A stretch of 64,000 nucleotides of DNA from Streptomyces sp. ALI-76-A (GTDB lineage: Bacteria; Actinomycetota; Actinomycetes; Streptomycetales; Streptomycetaceae). The stretch spans positions 1,054,001 to 1,118,000 of the forward strand of contig NZ_JASVWB010000002.1 of assembly GCF_030287445.1 (NCBI RefSeq). Reading direction: 5' to 3'. Made by a program: the position numbers and the translations under genes. Under the pieces are notes generated by a model. The model worked only from the letters and a program-made list of their open reading frames with translations, was not told where the DNA came from and searched no databases. How positions within the stretch are numbered: position 1 is the first letter of the stretch; each line of letters starts with the position of its first letter. Below, piece after piece: positions 52,039-60,305 of this stretch.

Positions 52039-52104
52039 GATGGAGATCTCTTTTCGTCGGTCCGACCATCACGGCCGGTGTCTGGGGAGGAGGCGCGCGT
52101 GGCC

Positions 52105-52336
52105 TCATAGGGAGTCGTGAGGAGAGCGCCGGCGCGGGGTATCCATGCGCCGGGACGCCTCACTCATGAGCCGGGCCTTCTCCGCGGGTCTGCCGTGATC
52201 TGCGAGCGGACGATGAGGTTGGTGATCCGCTGCTCGCGCGCGACGTCGGACATCGCCGTGATCAGGCGGCCCTGGCTGCGGGCGAGTCGAGTACGGCCTG
52301 GGTAAGTTCGCCGAGCGCGCCAGCAGTTTTAGCCAT
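52105..52336 (-). pseudogene. small coiled protein readable with two frameshifts
   Basis: ATG 52336: AKTAGALGELTQAVLDSPAA; shift at about 52265 (again a CTGA) to LITAMSDVAREQRITNLIVR, SQITADP; shift back near 52165 to EKARLMSEASRRMDTPRRRS and stop at 52105. The joined product, about 76 residues, is one helical protein. Alternatively three tiny overlapping ORFs exist. It sits between the SF3 helicase and polymerase genes. Confidence 0.45.
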
Positions 52337-52343
52337 GGGTGCA

Positions 52344-54185
52344 TCAGTCCTGTTCGTCAGTGGTGTCGTCGGTCGGGGCGGATGCGCCCGTGTGCCGGAG
52401 CAGTCCGCGGTAGTTGGCCTGCAGCGTCGGCTGGGATTTCTTCTTCGGGTCGCTGCCGGTGTAGCTCGTGTGCATCCACTTCTTCAGCTCGTAGTCGGCG
52501 ATAAGCGTCTCGGGGTTGCTCATCATCTGGCCGGGCCGGATCTTGCGGTTCTTGTCCGGGCAGTGCCACAGGGCATCCGGCCGGACGATCGCCACGAGGT
52601 CGGTGATGAACTGCTTGTTGCTCACCGGGGAGCCCGACGGCGAGACGTCGGCGAACCATGCCTTGTACAGGTCGTAGAGGAACGTGAACGGTGCCAGGTC
52701 CCAGACCAGCCGCCCGCGGAACTCTTCCCAGAAGGCGCGCACGGGGTCGTTGACCTCCTTGTACTCGGCCAGGACTTCCTTGGTGGCCACCGGCTCTGAG
52801 AGCTGGTAGTAGTCACCCGGAGATGACGCGCCGGCGCGGTTGACCGCGTACCAGAAGACGTACTCCAGGACCTCGCGGCGCTGGAGGTAGGCGTCCTTGA
52901 TGTACTTCTTCTCGGCTCCGGTGAAGCTCTTGGTAAAGGGCACAAAGAGCTGCCGGCGGTAGAACGACTCGGACTTGTCCTTCACGCGCGGGAACTCGTT
53001 CAGGCACTGGACCATGAAGCCGAAGAACTGGTAGGCGATCGGCATCCGGTACTTGCGGTTGATCTGGATGACGTCGTTGGTCACGATCGCCTTCAGATTG
53101 GCCGCCTTGTCGATGAAGGTGCCGACATCGTTCTCGTCGACGATGATCGCGTTGGCGCGCACCAGCGGTTCGAGCGCGAAGTCCTTGCCGAAGTCCGAGA
53201 GCGGAATCGAGGTGTGCGCGCCGCTGCCGACGAGGTTGCGCATGAGCGCGCAAAGCGTGCCCTTACCGTTGTTGCCCTGCTCGGAGTAGAACCAGGCGGT
53301 CTTACCCCAGCGCACGTGCGGCCGGATGATCGCACCGATGATCTCCCAGATCAGGTCGGCAAGACCCTCGTCACCGGGCTGGTCGAAGAGCTCTTCGATC
53401 CAGGCGCCGACTTCCCAATCTCCGTCCTCAGGGTGCGTGATGACCTGCTGCGGGGCGTCGTCCACGTAGTCGACGTCGTTCTTGGTCAGCAGCACGATGG
53501 CGGGGTCGAAGGGGTGGACCTGCTTGGGCTCGAAGTGGAAGTCCTTGCCGAAGATCGTGACGTCCAGCGGCTCGGTGCCGTAGAAGACGATGCCGTTGCG
53601 CGCGGCGATGAAGTCGCGGTTCGTGCTCTGGTGCCGACGCGGGCTGTCCTCGCGCAAAACGGCCAGGACCTCGGCGAACTCCTTGAGGGTCAGCTGGGTG
53701 TTGTACATGCGCGCCGTGGTGCGGATGTCGTCCTCGCTGGTGGTGTACGTCCCACGCGCGCGGCCCGCGGCCTGGTACATCGCCAGCAGGTCGTACTCAC
53801 GGTCGGTGTCCTTGGCGTTGGGCGCGATGCGGATGACGTGGTGCAGACGCAGGAGGATCTGCGCGACCTGCCAGTACGTCAGATATCTCGGCAGGGGGTA
53901 CTTCTCGGCGGCCACGGCCGCCTTGAAATTCTCGGCCTTGACGACCCCGCCCACGATCGCCAGCAGCTCCTTCTCCAGCACGCGAGGCGTCGGAGGATCG
54001 GTCGGGTCGATCTGGTCGAGGTAGGCGGCGGTGACGTAGGTGACGATCTCGTTCTGCGGAGCCATGTCGTCGCGGCTCGAGAAGTACCCCATGACGCTGG
54101 CCAGGACGTCGGCGACGGGGTTGGTGCGCGGTCCAGCGTTGGAACCGGCGGCAGGTACGGACATGAGGGCATCGGGAGGCGTCAT
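52344..54185 (-). CDS. superfamily 3 (D5/P4-type) replicative helicase
   Basis: 613 residues, ATG 54185. Walker A is YSEQGNNGKGTLCALM (about 307, the GxxGxGK[S/T] form of SF3), Walker B ANAIIVDENDV (about 347). IVTNDVIQINRKYRMP and VQCLNEFPRVKDKSESFYRR make motif C and the arginine-finger region; the sequence downstream is of the phage/plasmid primase P4 C-terminal type. The N-terminal 250 residues resemble the D5_N region, not a primase. SF3 helicases open origins; this gene begins about 480 bases from the iteron array, which suits an initiator-helicase. Confidence 0.85.
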   Translation of the reverse strand: MTPPDALMSVPAAGSNAGPRTNPVADVLASVMGYFSSRDDMAPQNEIVTYVTAAYLDQIDPTDPPTPRVLEKELLAIVGGVVKAENFKAAVAAEKYPLPRYLTYWQVAQILLRLHHVIRIAPNAKDTDREYDLLAMYQAAGRARGTYTTSEDDIRTTARMYNTQLTLKEFAEVLAVLREDSPRRHQSTNRDFIAARNGIVFYGTEPLDVTIFGKDFHFEPKQVHPFDPAIVLLTKNDVDYVDDAPQQVITHPEDGDWEVGAWIEELFDQPGDEGLADLIWEIIGAIIRPHVRWGKTAWFYSEQGNNGKGTLCALMRNLVGSGAHTSIPLSDFGKDFALEPLVRANAIIVDENDVGTFIDKAANLKAIVTNDVIQINRKYRMPIAYQFFGFMVQCLNEFPRVKDKSESFYRRQLFVPFTKSFTGAEKKYIKDAYLQRREVLEYVFWYAVNRAGASSPGDYYQLSEPVATKEVLAEYKEVNDPVRAFWEEFRGRLVWDLAPFTFLYDLYKAWFADVSPSGSPVSNKQFITDLVAIVRPDALWHCPDKNRKIRPGQMMSNPETLIADYELKKWMHTSYTGSDPKKKSQPTLQANYRGLLRHTGASAPTDDTTDEQD

Positions 54186-54272
54186 GTTGCTGCTTTCTCG
54201 ATCACGATCGAGTTCCTGCCGGCGATGAGTGGGAAGCCGATTGGACTCGTAATCGAACGGAACGTGATCTTG

Positions 54273-54302
54273 ACCCTACGTCATCCGAATGCCCTTTTTC
54301 AA
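54273..54302 (-). promoter_or_regulatory. promoter for the SF3 helicase-polymerase operon
   Basis: On the minus strand TTGAAA (54297-54302) and TAGGGT (54273-54278) are 18 bases apart, about 90 bases before the helicase ATG. A reasonable vegetative-type promoter; the transcript would pass through helicase, small gene and polymerase to the terminator at 48793. Confidence 0.5.
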
Positions 54303-54662
54303 CGATTGAGCCGCCATTCAATAAGAGAGTCGACTGATGACACGAATGGTTGCCAATGGAGGCCCAAAGGGCCACCGACAGGGACTGGAGAGAGCGCGCG
54401 ACCGCCACGGCCACGCCACACGCGTCGCGCGCCTGGGTGGGACATGAGAACCAGCGACTCGTCGGGCGCATGCCCCACGGAGGCTCTGGCTTCTCGTGCT
54501 CGACCACGCACCCGCGGGCGGCGTGAGCCGCCCGGCCCGCGGTCGAGGTTCGGAGGAGTTCTTCTGACCGGTCGAGCCAGCTGCCACCAGAGCATCGACC
54601 GGACGCTCTCCAGGAGGATCCCGAGAGCCGCATGCCCGCATACCCTCTAGGGGTAAACGAGC

Positions 54663-55095
54663 GTGTACCACTTGACGTGGTACACCTGTTCCCCCAGGTC
54701 AGAGCGAGAATTCCGGGAGTTCAAGAGCAAGGTGTACCACGTGGCACTTTCTACGTGGTACAGGTGTTTGCCCAGGTCAGGCGGTGTTTAAATACCCCCG
54801 GTACCACTTGTACCAGGAAATGGAGACTAGATACACGCGCAGGGGGGATAAGAGAGCAGACTGGCGAGCTGGGGCTGGAGCCGCCTGGACCGCTCCCGAA
54901 CGCGCCCCCTATGTAAACGGTCAAAAAAGCGTGGTACTCGTGGTACATCGACGGGAAATGCTGGGCGACCAGGTAAAACGTCGTACCACGTCGGCGCTCC
55001 TATGTGGTACACCCGCTGCGGGAATGAGCCTTACGGTCCAGGTGTTTTCCCAGGTCAGACGCTGTTTTCGGGTGTGTACCACGTCTCGTGGTACA
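54663..55095. repeat. GTACCAC/GTGGTAC repeat array, candidate replication origin
   Basis: Inverted pairs GTGTACCAC...GTGGTACAC occur at 54663-54685 (5-base spacer), 54732-54762 (14), 54983-55012 (13) and 55075-55095 (5). GTACCAC half-sites lie at 54801 and direct GTGGTAC copies at 54931 and 54940. Interleaved is a second element, CAGGTGTTTxCCCAGGTCAGxCG, at about 54684, 54761 and 55039. Short AT-rich patches (GTTTAAATACC at 54785; ATGTAAACGGTCAAAAAAGC at 54911) lie between. Iterons plus AT-rich DNA next to a replicative helicase gene are the plan of an origin or its copy-control site. No gene is present here. Confidence 0.7.
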
Positions 55096-55373
55096 GCTCG
55101 CAGCTCGATGCGCCCAGCCCCCTGGCGACCAAGTCGAGGCGGACTTCCACGCCGAGCCGCCGTGCGGCTCCCAGGCGGCGCGGCCGAGCCTCAGCGGGAC
55201 TGGACATCCTCGGCGTCCTGAGGCTCGCAAAAGGCTCCTTACGCGTCCTGCGAGCGCGAGTCAGAACTCTGTCCGAGCCGTTCATCCATGAGGCCCCACT
55301 GGAAGCGAGGGAGCATTTGACTGGCATTCGCTGCTCATTGCGAGTGATACACGACAGCTGCTATCGTTGACGC

Positions 55374-55456
55374 CAGGTGATCAATGTTGCACTGGAACGT
55401 GGAAACAGAGAGGCCGGAGAGCATCCCCGTGGGAAGGGAGCTCTCCGGCCTCTTTG
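55374..55456 (+). ncRNA. possible small RNA with its own promoter and terminator
   Basis: TTGCGA (55338-55343) and TATCGT (55362-55367), 18 bases apart, would start an RNA near 55374. AGAGGCCGGAGAGC pairs exactly with GCTCTCCGGCCTCT at 55409-55453 and is followed by TTT, a good intrinsic terminator. No reading frame of note lies between, so the product would be an RNA of about 83 bases. Near an origin this could be a copy-control RNA. The hairpin may instead simply end the leftward... or rightward transcripts of neighbours. Confidence 0.4.
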
Positions 55457-55513
55457 CATGTGCTGATGAGTGCGAGGCGTGGATGGCGCGAATCTCCCAG
55501 GGGTGACCAGCCT

Positions 55514-55906
55514 TCAGCCTCGCTGGTATCCCGCATTGGAGGACTCGGGACTGCGGCTACGGGATCGCTCGTCTGCTTCGACGACGTAGAGGATCTCGTA
55601 GGAAATCGTGGTGTTGAGGTTGAGCCGGTTCTTGCTCTGGCTCTTCTCCATCGTGATCTTGCGGAAGCCGCGAACGGCCTCAGCGCGATCGAAGAACCGG
55701 CGCAGCCTAGAGTTCACGCGCTCACGGGCCTGTTCGGCCGTGACGCCCATGTCGGAGACGACGAAGACATGTGTGTGACCGCGCTCGAAGGTGGGCTTCT
55801 CACCAGTGTCGAGGTCCAGACGGATCTTCGCACGGCTGATGTCGAGCGCGTCGGGACGGACGAGCTTTCCTCGTGAGTCGTACGTACAGGTGCTGACGAT
55901 AGCCAT
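55514..55906 (-). CDS. 130-residue unknown protein under its own operator
   Basis: ATG 55906 with GAGAGGA at suitable distance. Beta-rich: AIVSTCTYDSRGKLVRPDAL, AKIRLDLDTGEKPTFERGHT, HVFVVSDMGVTAEQARERVN, then a basic helix and KNRLNLNTTISYEILYVVEA, Ser/Arg tail. Alternating strands and a helix suggest a small RNA- or DNA-binding fold. It lies beside the candidate origin, with an inverted repeat between its promoter boxes. Family unknown. Confidence 0.7.
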   Translation of the reverse strand: MAIVSTCTYDSRGKLVRPDALDISRAKIRLDLDTGEKPTFERGHTHVFVVSDMGVTAEQARERVNSRLRRFFDRAEAVRGFRKITMEKSQSKNRLNLNTTISYEILYVVEADERSRSRSPESSNAGYQRG

Positions 55907-55931
55907 GACGAGATCCTCTCCTCTCCTGATG

Positions 55932-55960
55932 AGTATGACTGAATAGATACTTTCAGTCAC
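55932..55960 (-). promoter_or_regulatory. promoter with built-in operator
   Basis: Minus-strand GTGACT (55955-55960) and CATACT (55932-55937) are 17 bases apart. The perfect inverted repeat TGACTGAA-N8-TTCAGTCA (55936-55959) fills the spacer and overlaps both boxes. A repressor bound here would block the promoter. Confidence 0.6.
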
Positions 55961-55997
55961 ACCCCCGGTGACCGGATCACCCCGGTCACCACGAGCA

Positions 55998-56053
55998 TGC
56001 CCTCCGCACGAAGGACCGGCGGCTGAAAGGCCGCCAGGTCCGCACGGAGGGCA
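55998..56053. terminator. long imperfect hairpin terminator
   Basis: TGCCCTCCG, then GGACC and GGCGGC, pair with GCCGCC, GGTCC and CGGAGGGCA. It lies after the CPBP protease stop (56089) and before the promoter at 55932. A smaller hairpin, GGTGACCGG/CCGGTCACC, adjoins it at 55967-55990. Confidence 0.6.
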
Positions 56054-56088
56054 CCATCGTGTTTCAGAAGAGAGGCTGAGTACCCCGC

Positions 56089-56892
56089 TCACTGCATCGC
56101 GGACTCGCCTCCCGCGCCCCGGACTGCGCCAGTCGCAGTCCCGCCGACGACCCGCCGGTAGAGCCCCAAGGCACAACCAGCGAAGGCCAGGCACAGGAAC
56201 ACCGCGGAGACGGGGTTCGCCAGAGCGCCGAGCGCCTGTGCCGGGACAAGGGCGGCAGCGAGGTTGAAGCCCAGGTGCAGGAGCACGCAGGGCCACAGCA
56301 CGCGCGTGCGTTCGTAGACCAGGGCCAGGAGCACCGCCAGTGGCAGGACTGAGGCGAACTGCACGGCGTTGCCGTGCAGCAGGCCGAACACCACAGCGGT
56401 GACCAGCGTGGAGGCGAGGATGCCCACCCGCTTGCGCAGCAACGGGTAGATCAGCCCTCGGAACAGGGCCTCCTCCCCCGCGGGAGCCGCGACCAGGGTG
56501 AGCAGAAGAGTTGCCACAGCCCCGGCCGCGTGCCTCGTCTGGTTCGATGCGTCGAAGCCGGCGGACCCGGCCATGACGTAGATCCACAAGGCCAGCGACT
56601 GGCCGGCGAGGAAGGCCAGGACCGCGCAGCCGAGGACGGGCCACCCGAAGCGTGGGATCTCCGGCCTCGGCCGCGGGGCCGACGCATGCGCGAGCCACCG
56701 GGGCCGCTGGATCCTCACCGAACCGACCAGGACGACAACAAGCATGCACAGGACGGCGGTCGCAACGATCGGCTCTCCGATGAGGAGGACTGCGACGGTG
56801 CCGAGGACGAGGTAGACCGCGACGGCGACGAACGGCACGAGGACGCACCACCCGATGCCGATCAGACGCGAGGTGATCGGTGAAGTCGTCAA
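56089..56892 (-). CDS. CPBP-family intramembrane metalloprotease
   Basis: 267 residues from TTG 56892, chosen because GAGGAGGAGACC precedes it. About seven or eight hydrophobic helices. The family motifs are present in order: GEEALFRGLIYPLL (EExxxR, about 141), VFGLLHGNA (FxxxH, about 177) and LLHLGFNLAAA (HxxxN, about 206). CPBP (Abi) proteases cut membrane or prenylated proteins and are often linked to bacteriocin self-immunity. Encoded immediately downstream of RecJ. Substrate unknown. Confidence 0.85.
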   Translation of the reverse strand: MTTSPITSRLIGIGWCVLVPFVAVAVYLVLGTVAVLLIGEPIVATAVLCMLVVVLVGSVRIQRPRWLAHASAPRPRPEIPRFGWPVLGCAVLAFLAGQSLALWIYVMAGSAGFDASNQTRHAAGAVATLLLTLVAAPAGEEALFRGLIYPLLRKRVGILASTLVTAVVFGLLHGNAVQFASVLPLAVLLALVYERTRVLWPCVLLHLGFNLAAALVPAQALGALANPVSAVFLCLAFAGCALGLYRRVVGGTATGAVRGAGGESAMQ

Positions 56893-56912
56893 GGTCTCCT
56901 CCTCTACGGGGC

Positions 56913-58766
56913 TCAAGCAGCCGTGGTGATCTGTTCGTTGATGACGGCCTGCACGCGGGTGTCGCCGCGGAAGGTGTTCAGCTGCAGCGTCGCCGTGAAG
57001 CGCAGCGTCCCGAGCTCGGTGCGGCTGGCGCGCTGCACGAAGCCCCGGAGCACGTCGAACTTCTCCTCGGCGACGTTCCACCACAGGCAGGACAGGCCGG
57101 ACCGGGTGACCAGACGCAGGTGCTGCGATTCGGATCCGATCCGGTCCACGCGCAGCCCCAGGGGCTCGATCGCGATCTCGACGACCGGAGCGGTGAAGCC
57201 GTGCCCGAAGGGCTTGAGCCCCTCGGTCCGGCGCACCAGCTCGAACAGCGGCTGCAGATCCTCGAGGCCGGCGTCGCAGTCGGCGTCCGGGCCGAGTACC
57301 AGATCACCGCTCGGTCCGTCGGCGCTGACGGCGAGCAGGGCGACCTGGGTGGCCTCCTGCAGCACGGCGACGAGGTCACCGAGCTTCTCGGCCTTCGCGA
57401 TGCGGACGCCGCAGGCCTGCTGGTGTCCGATGGCGCTGAGACCGTCGTGCGGCTCCAGGCTGGTGATGATGTCGAACCACTCCGGCGCGCGACCGGAGCC
57501 GCTGACGAAATCGTCGGGGCCGGCGGGCCGGTTGACGACGACGACCGGGTGGCCGTTGAGCTCCATCATCCGGTTGGCCAGCAGCCCGTACATGCCCGGG
57601 TAGGCGTCCGAGAAGTACACCCACGGGGCCAACGGCTGGTCCCCAGTGGTGAGTTCTTCCATGTGCTCGATGACCAGCTGCTTGCGCAGCTCGTTGCTCT
57701 CGATCACCTGGTGGGCGACCTTGAGCTTGACGTCAGCACCGGCGGCCGTGAACACCGCGAAGCACGGCTCAAGCGAGGCCCCCGTGCGGCGCGGGCTGTT
57801 CATCGCCGGGGCGAGGTAGAAGCCGAAGAAGCCCTCGTCGAGGTCGTCGACGTCTCGGATCTTGCCGATCTGCGCGAAGGCCTTGAGCACGATCGCGAAG
57901 CCCTCGAAGGCCCGGAGGAAGACCGGGTGATGTGGCTCGGTGCGCAGCAGCTGCATCAGGATCGACTGCTCGACGTCGATGGCATCCGGGTCAGCGTCGA
58001 ACCCACCCCAGGGATTGGGGATCGTCTTCGGCGCGGCGACGCGCAGCAGACGGGCGATCGAGATCGCATCGCGCACCAGCTGACGGTTCTCGTACAGCAC
58101 GGGCATGACGTCGGAGACAGTGCCGAGGCCGGCGAACAGGCGCAGCAGGTGGATTTCCCAGAGCTTCTCGGGCCGGTGCACGCGGGTGTAGGCCTCGATC
58201 ACCTGGTAGAGCACGTGGGCACCGCAGATCCTGGTGTGGGCGTAGGTCTCGTCGATCCGGCACGGGTCGACGGTGATGTCCGCGGTCGAGCCCGGCACGA
58301 GCTCCTCGTGGTGATCGGTCACCAGCGTCGTCCAGCCAAGGGCACGCGCGGTGGCGATACCGCGGTGGGAGTTCACTCCCCCGTCGCAGGTGAGCAGGAC
58401 CCGGGTGTCGGGCCACTTCTCGTGAATCTCGGTGATGTCCTCGGGCGCGAGTTCGTGGCCGCGGCGGTAGTCGGGCAGGTGCAGCTCGACGTCGAAGCCG
58501 AGCTCGGACAGGCCGGCGTAGCCGAGGACACCGGAGGAGATGCCGTCCATGTCGAAGTCGGGGGCGATGGTGATCTTCTTTCCCGTTGCCCGGGCGTCAT
58601 GAAGGGCCTCAACCATCTCGGCCAGGTCCAGGAGCTCGTCGTGCTCGGTGGACTCGATCTCCTTCAGGTACTGATCCGACCATCCCCTGCGCTGGCACAG
58701 CAGCTCGAAGAGGTCGGTGTCCTCGTCGGTGAGCGAATGGTCGTCGACGGTGTGGAGCGTGGACAT
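56913..58766 (-). CDS. RecJ-like DHH-family single-strand exonuclease
   Basis: 617 residues from ATG 58766 (GAGAGG upstream); a long upstream open frame is non-coding. DHH motifs: IAPDFDMDGISSGVLGY (I, about 70), LLTCDGGVNSH (II), TLVTDHHEEL (III, DHH, about 150), TRICGAHVLYQVI (IV, RecJ-type GA). A DHHA1-like part (LSAIGHQQACGVRI) and a C-terminal OB-like region follow. RecJ degrades single-stranded DNA 5' to 3' in repair and replication. Shorter N-terminus than E. coli RecJ but comparable total length. It is transcribed away from the Lsr2-like gene. Confidence 0.88.
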   Translation of the reverse strand: MSTLHTVDDHSLTDEDTDLFELLCQRRGWSDQYLKEIESTEHDELLDLAEMVEALHDARATGKKITIAPDFDMDGISSGVLGYAGLSELGFDVELHLPDYRRGHELAPEDITEIHEKWPDTRVLLTCDGGVNSHRGIATARALGWTTLVTDHHEELVPGSTADITVDPCRIDETYAHTRICGAHVLYQVIEAYTRVHRPEKLWEIHLLRLFAGLGTVSDVMPVLYENRQLVRDAISIARLLRVAAPKTIPNPWGGFDADPDAIDVEQSILMQLLRTEPHHPVFLRAFEGFAIVLKAFAQIGKIRDVDDLDEGFFGFYLAPAMNSPRRTGASLEPCFAVFTAAGADVKLKVAHQVIESNELRKQLVIEHMEELTTGDQPLAPWVYFSDAYPGMYGLLANRMMELNGHPVVVVNRPAGPDDFVSGSGRAPEWFDIITSLEPHDGLSAIGHQQACGVRIAKAEKLGDLVAVLQEATQVALLAVSADGPSGDLVLGPDADCDAGLEDLQPLFELVRRTEGLKPFGHGFTAPVVEIAIEPLGLRVDRIGSESQHLRLVTRSGLSCLWWNVAEEKFDVLRGFVQRASRTELGTLRFTATLQLNTFRGDTRVQAVINEQITTAA

Positions 58767-58967
58767 GGTGGAGGCCTCTCGGGTCTTGGTCGGTGGGGAA
58801 CGGGGTACGAGACCCCCTTGCGGCACTGTGATTTTAGCAGTGACATTCACATCTTCTGCTCTTTTCGCAGTAATTCTGGGTCTTATTCGGGCCCTCAATG
58901 GCACACTTATCTCGAATGACCGCGACAGACTTTCCAAGGTCCTTACGTATCGGCTACTCTCGCTGGT

Positions 58968-59306
58968 ATGGCCATTCGAAGCATTGTCGAGTCGGATCTC
59001 AGCGGTAAGCCGGATGCGGCTACACAGATGTTCGGCTTGGGTGACACCTGGTACGAAATCGATCTCACACCTGAGGAGCAGAAGAAGCTTGAGGAAGCGC
59101 TGAAGCCGTATCTGAAGGCCGGCCGGAAAGCCGGGAAGACAACGCCGGTCAAGAAGCGAGTCGTACCCGAGACGACTGCCGAGGAGCGCGACAGGATCCG
59201 CGAGTGGGCCAAGAAGGAGGGCTATGAGTTCGCGGAACGGGGACGCATCCCGAAGGCAGTCATGAAGGCCTATGACGAGGCGCACGGCATCGATCGGAGC
59301 AAGTAG
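58968..59306 (+). CDS. Lsr2-like nucleoid-associated protein
   Basis: 112 residues, the usual Lsr2 length. The N-terminal beta part (QMFGLGDTWYEIDLTPEEQK) and helix (LEEALKPYLKAGRKA) match the Lsr2 oligomerisation domain. The C-terminal IREWAKKEGYEFAERGRIPK, AVMKAYDEAH has the RGR AT-hook-like core (about 93). Lsr2 is the actinobacterial counterpart of H-NS and silences AT-rich foreign DNA. A copy on a mobile element could mask it from, or interfere with, the host system. Transcribed divergently from recJ; ends at the hairpin at 59358. Confidence 0.9.
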   Translation: MAIRSIVESDLSGKPDAATQMFGLGDTWYEIDLTPEEQKKLEEALKPYLKAGRKAGKTTPVKKRVVPETTAEERDRIREWAKKEGYEFAERGRIPKAVMKAYDEAHGIDRSK

Positions 59307-59357
59307 CGCTGAGCCTGGTGTTCGCCTCCCGGCCGACTCCTCCCATCCGTCCTTGAG

Positions 59358-59383
59358 GGGCCCTGCAGCACGTTGCAGGGCCC
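59358..59383. terminator. hairpin terminator
   Basis: GGGCCCTGCA-GCACGT-TGCAGGGCCC, 10-bp arms, between the convergent Lsr2-like gene and the gene at 59395. Its TGCAGGG core resembles the palindrome at 10613. Confidence 0.7.
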
Positions 59384-59394
59384 TTCGTGCGTCA

Positions 59395-59900
59395 TCAGAA
59401 TGGCGGCAGCGACGGATGGATCACGGTGGCCGTCTCGATCCCCGCGGCTCGCGCGCGAGACCTGCAGTGGATGGTGCCGTGCGAGAAGTGCCCCGGCGTA
59501 TGCGGCATGAGTTGCTCCTGGTCTCGCTGCGGGCATCCGGGCTTCCGGCAGAGGGCGAGGAAGGCTGTGCACAGCACCTGAGCCCCGGCCTCGCGGAAGA
59601 CCTGGGCGGCGTCGACCATCTCCTGGTTGCGCTGGAAGCCGGCCCGCTTCCCATGAGCCGACCAGGCGGCGGGGAAGGTGCGGATCTCGAAGCCGGCGGC
59701 CCGCCACAGGCGCTCGGCCATGGCGTCGGCACCTTCGGGGCAGTGCCCCGAGATGAGTACCGGCCGGATGACGTTCTCCGCTCCCCAGTCGCGCCAGGCG
59801 TCGTTGAACGCCGAGCGCATGCTCTGCTCGTCGTTCCAGCTGGGGAACCGGTGACGAGGACGACATGCGAGAACGATTCTGGAATCATTTCAGCAATCAT
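59395..59900 (-). pseudogene. DUF2493 (SLOG-like) protein with one frameshift
   Basis: ATG 59900 with GGAGAGGAGA upstream. Reads IAEMIPESFSHVVLVTGS; then a one-base shift at the C4 run (about 59842-59846) gives SWNDEQSMRSAFNDAWRDWG, VLISGHCPEGADAMAERLWR, AAWSAHGKRAGFQRNQEM and an unusual Cys/His tail. VLVTGS, GxxxGAD and GPxRNxxM are the DUF2493 nucleotide-binding-like Rossmann marks. The repaired product is about 168 residues. The fine ribosome site argues for a recently working gene. Confidence 0.65.
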
Positions 59901-59999
59901 TCGAGTCTCCTCTCCATGTGACTCGGCGGTCTCCACAGCTGGAGTCGAGAGCTGGGGCCACGATGTCTGGACAGGCGCGGCGGCCTGCATGTCGCTGGC

Positions 60000-60305
60000 T
60001 CATACCGGCCGGCTGGTACTGGGCTCGATGACGGCCAGGTCCTTTTCCCGGTGGAGCTCGACGCGGATCTGATCGTCATCACACATCGGCATGAGGTGGA
60101 CGGTGTACATCCCGTCATCGCTGCGGGAGACGTTCACGGTGACGACCGTGCTGTTCTCGCCGTTGGTGAAGTCGACGTTGCCGGTGTCCCCGGCTTCGCT
60201 GGAGCGCATCACCTCGGCGACGGCTTCGCTGTTCGGTTGCCACAACTTCGGCTGGTAGCGGGCTCCGGTGTCGTAGGGCGAGATTTCGGGCTGGGACTGC
60301 GTCAT
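60000..60305 (-). CDS. 101-residue unknown protein
   Basis: ATG 60305. Polar start (TQSQPEISPYDTGARYQPKL), then a beta-rich half: GNVDFTNGENSTVVTVNVSR, DDGMYTVHLMPMCDDDQIRV. A small beta-sandwich-like protein of unknown role. It follows the hairpin-rich stretch and precedes the DUF2493 gene in the same direction. Confidence 0.6.
   Translation of the reverse strand: MTQSQPEISPYDTGARYQPKLWQPNSEAVAEVMRSSEAGDTGNVDFTNGENSTVVTVNVSRSDDGMYTVHLMPMCDDDQIRVELHREKDLAVIEPSTSRPV

Noticed and set aside
49561..52110. 849-codon open frame on the plus strand
   Set aside because: It is the antisense of the DNA polymerase gene; it lacks any motif and arises from GC-rich third positions on the other strand.
54632..55370. 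several ORFs of 60-150 codons through the repeat array
   Set aside because: They exist in all frames because of the palindromes; no ribosome sites or sensible composition.
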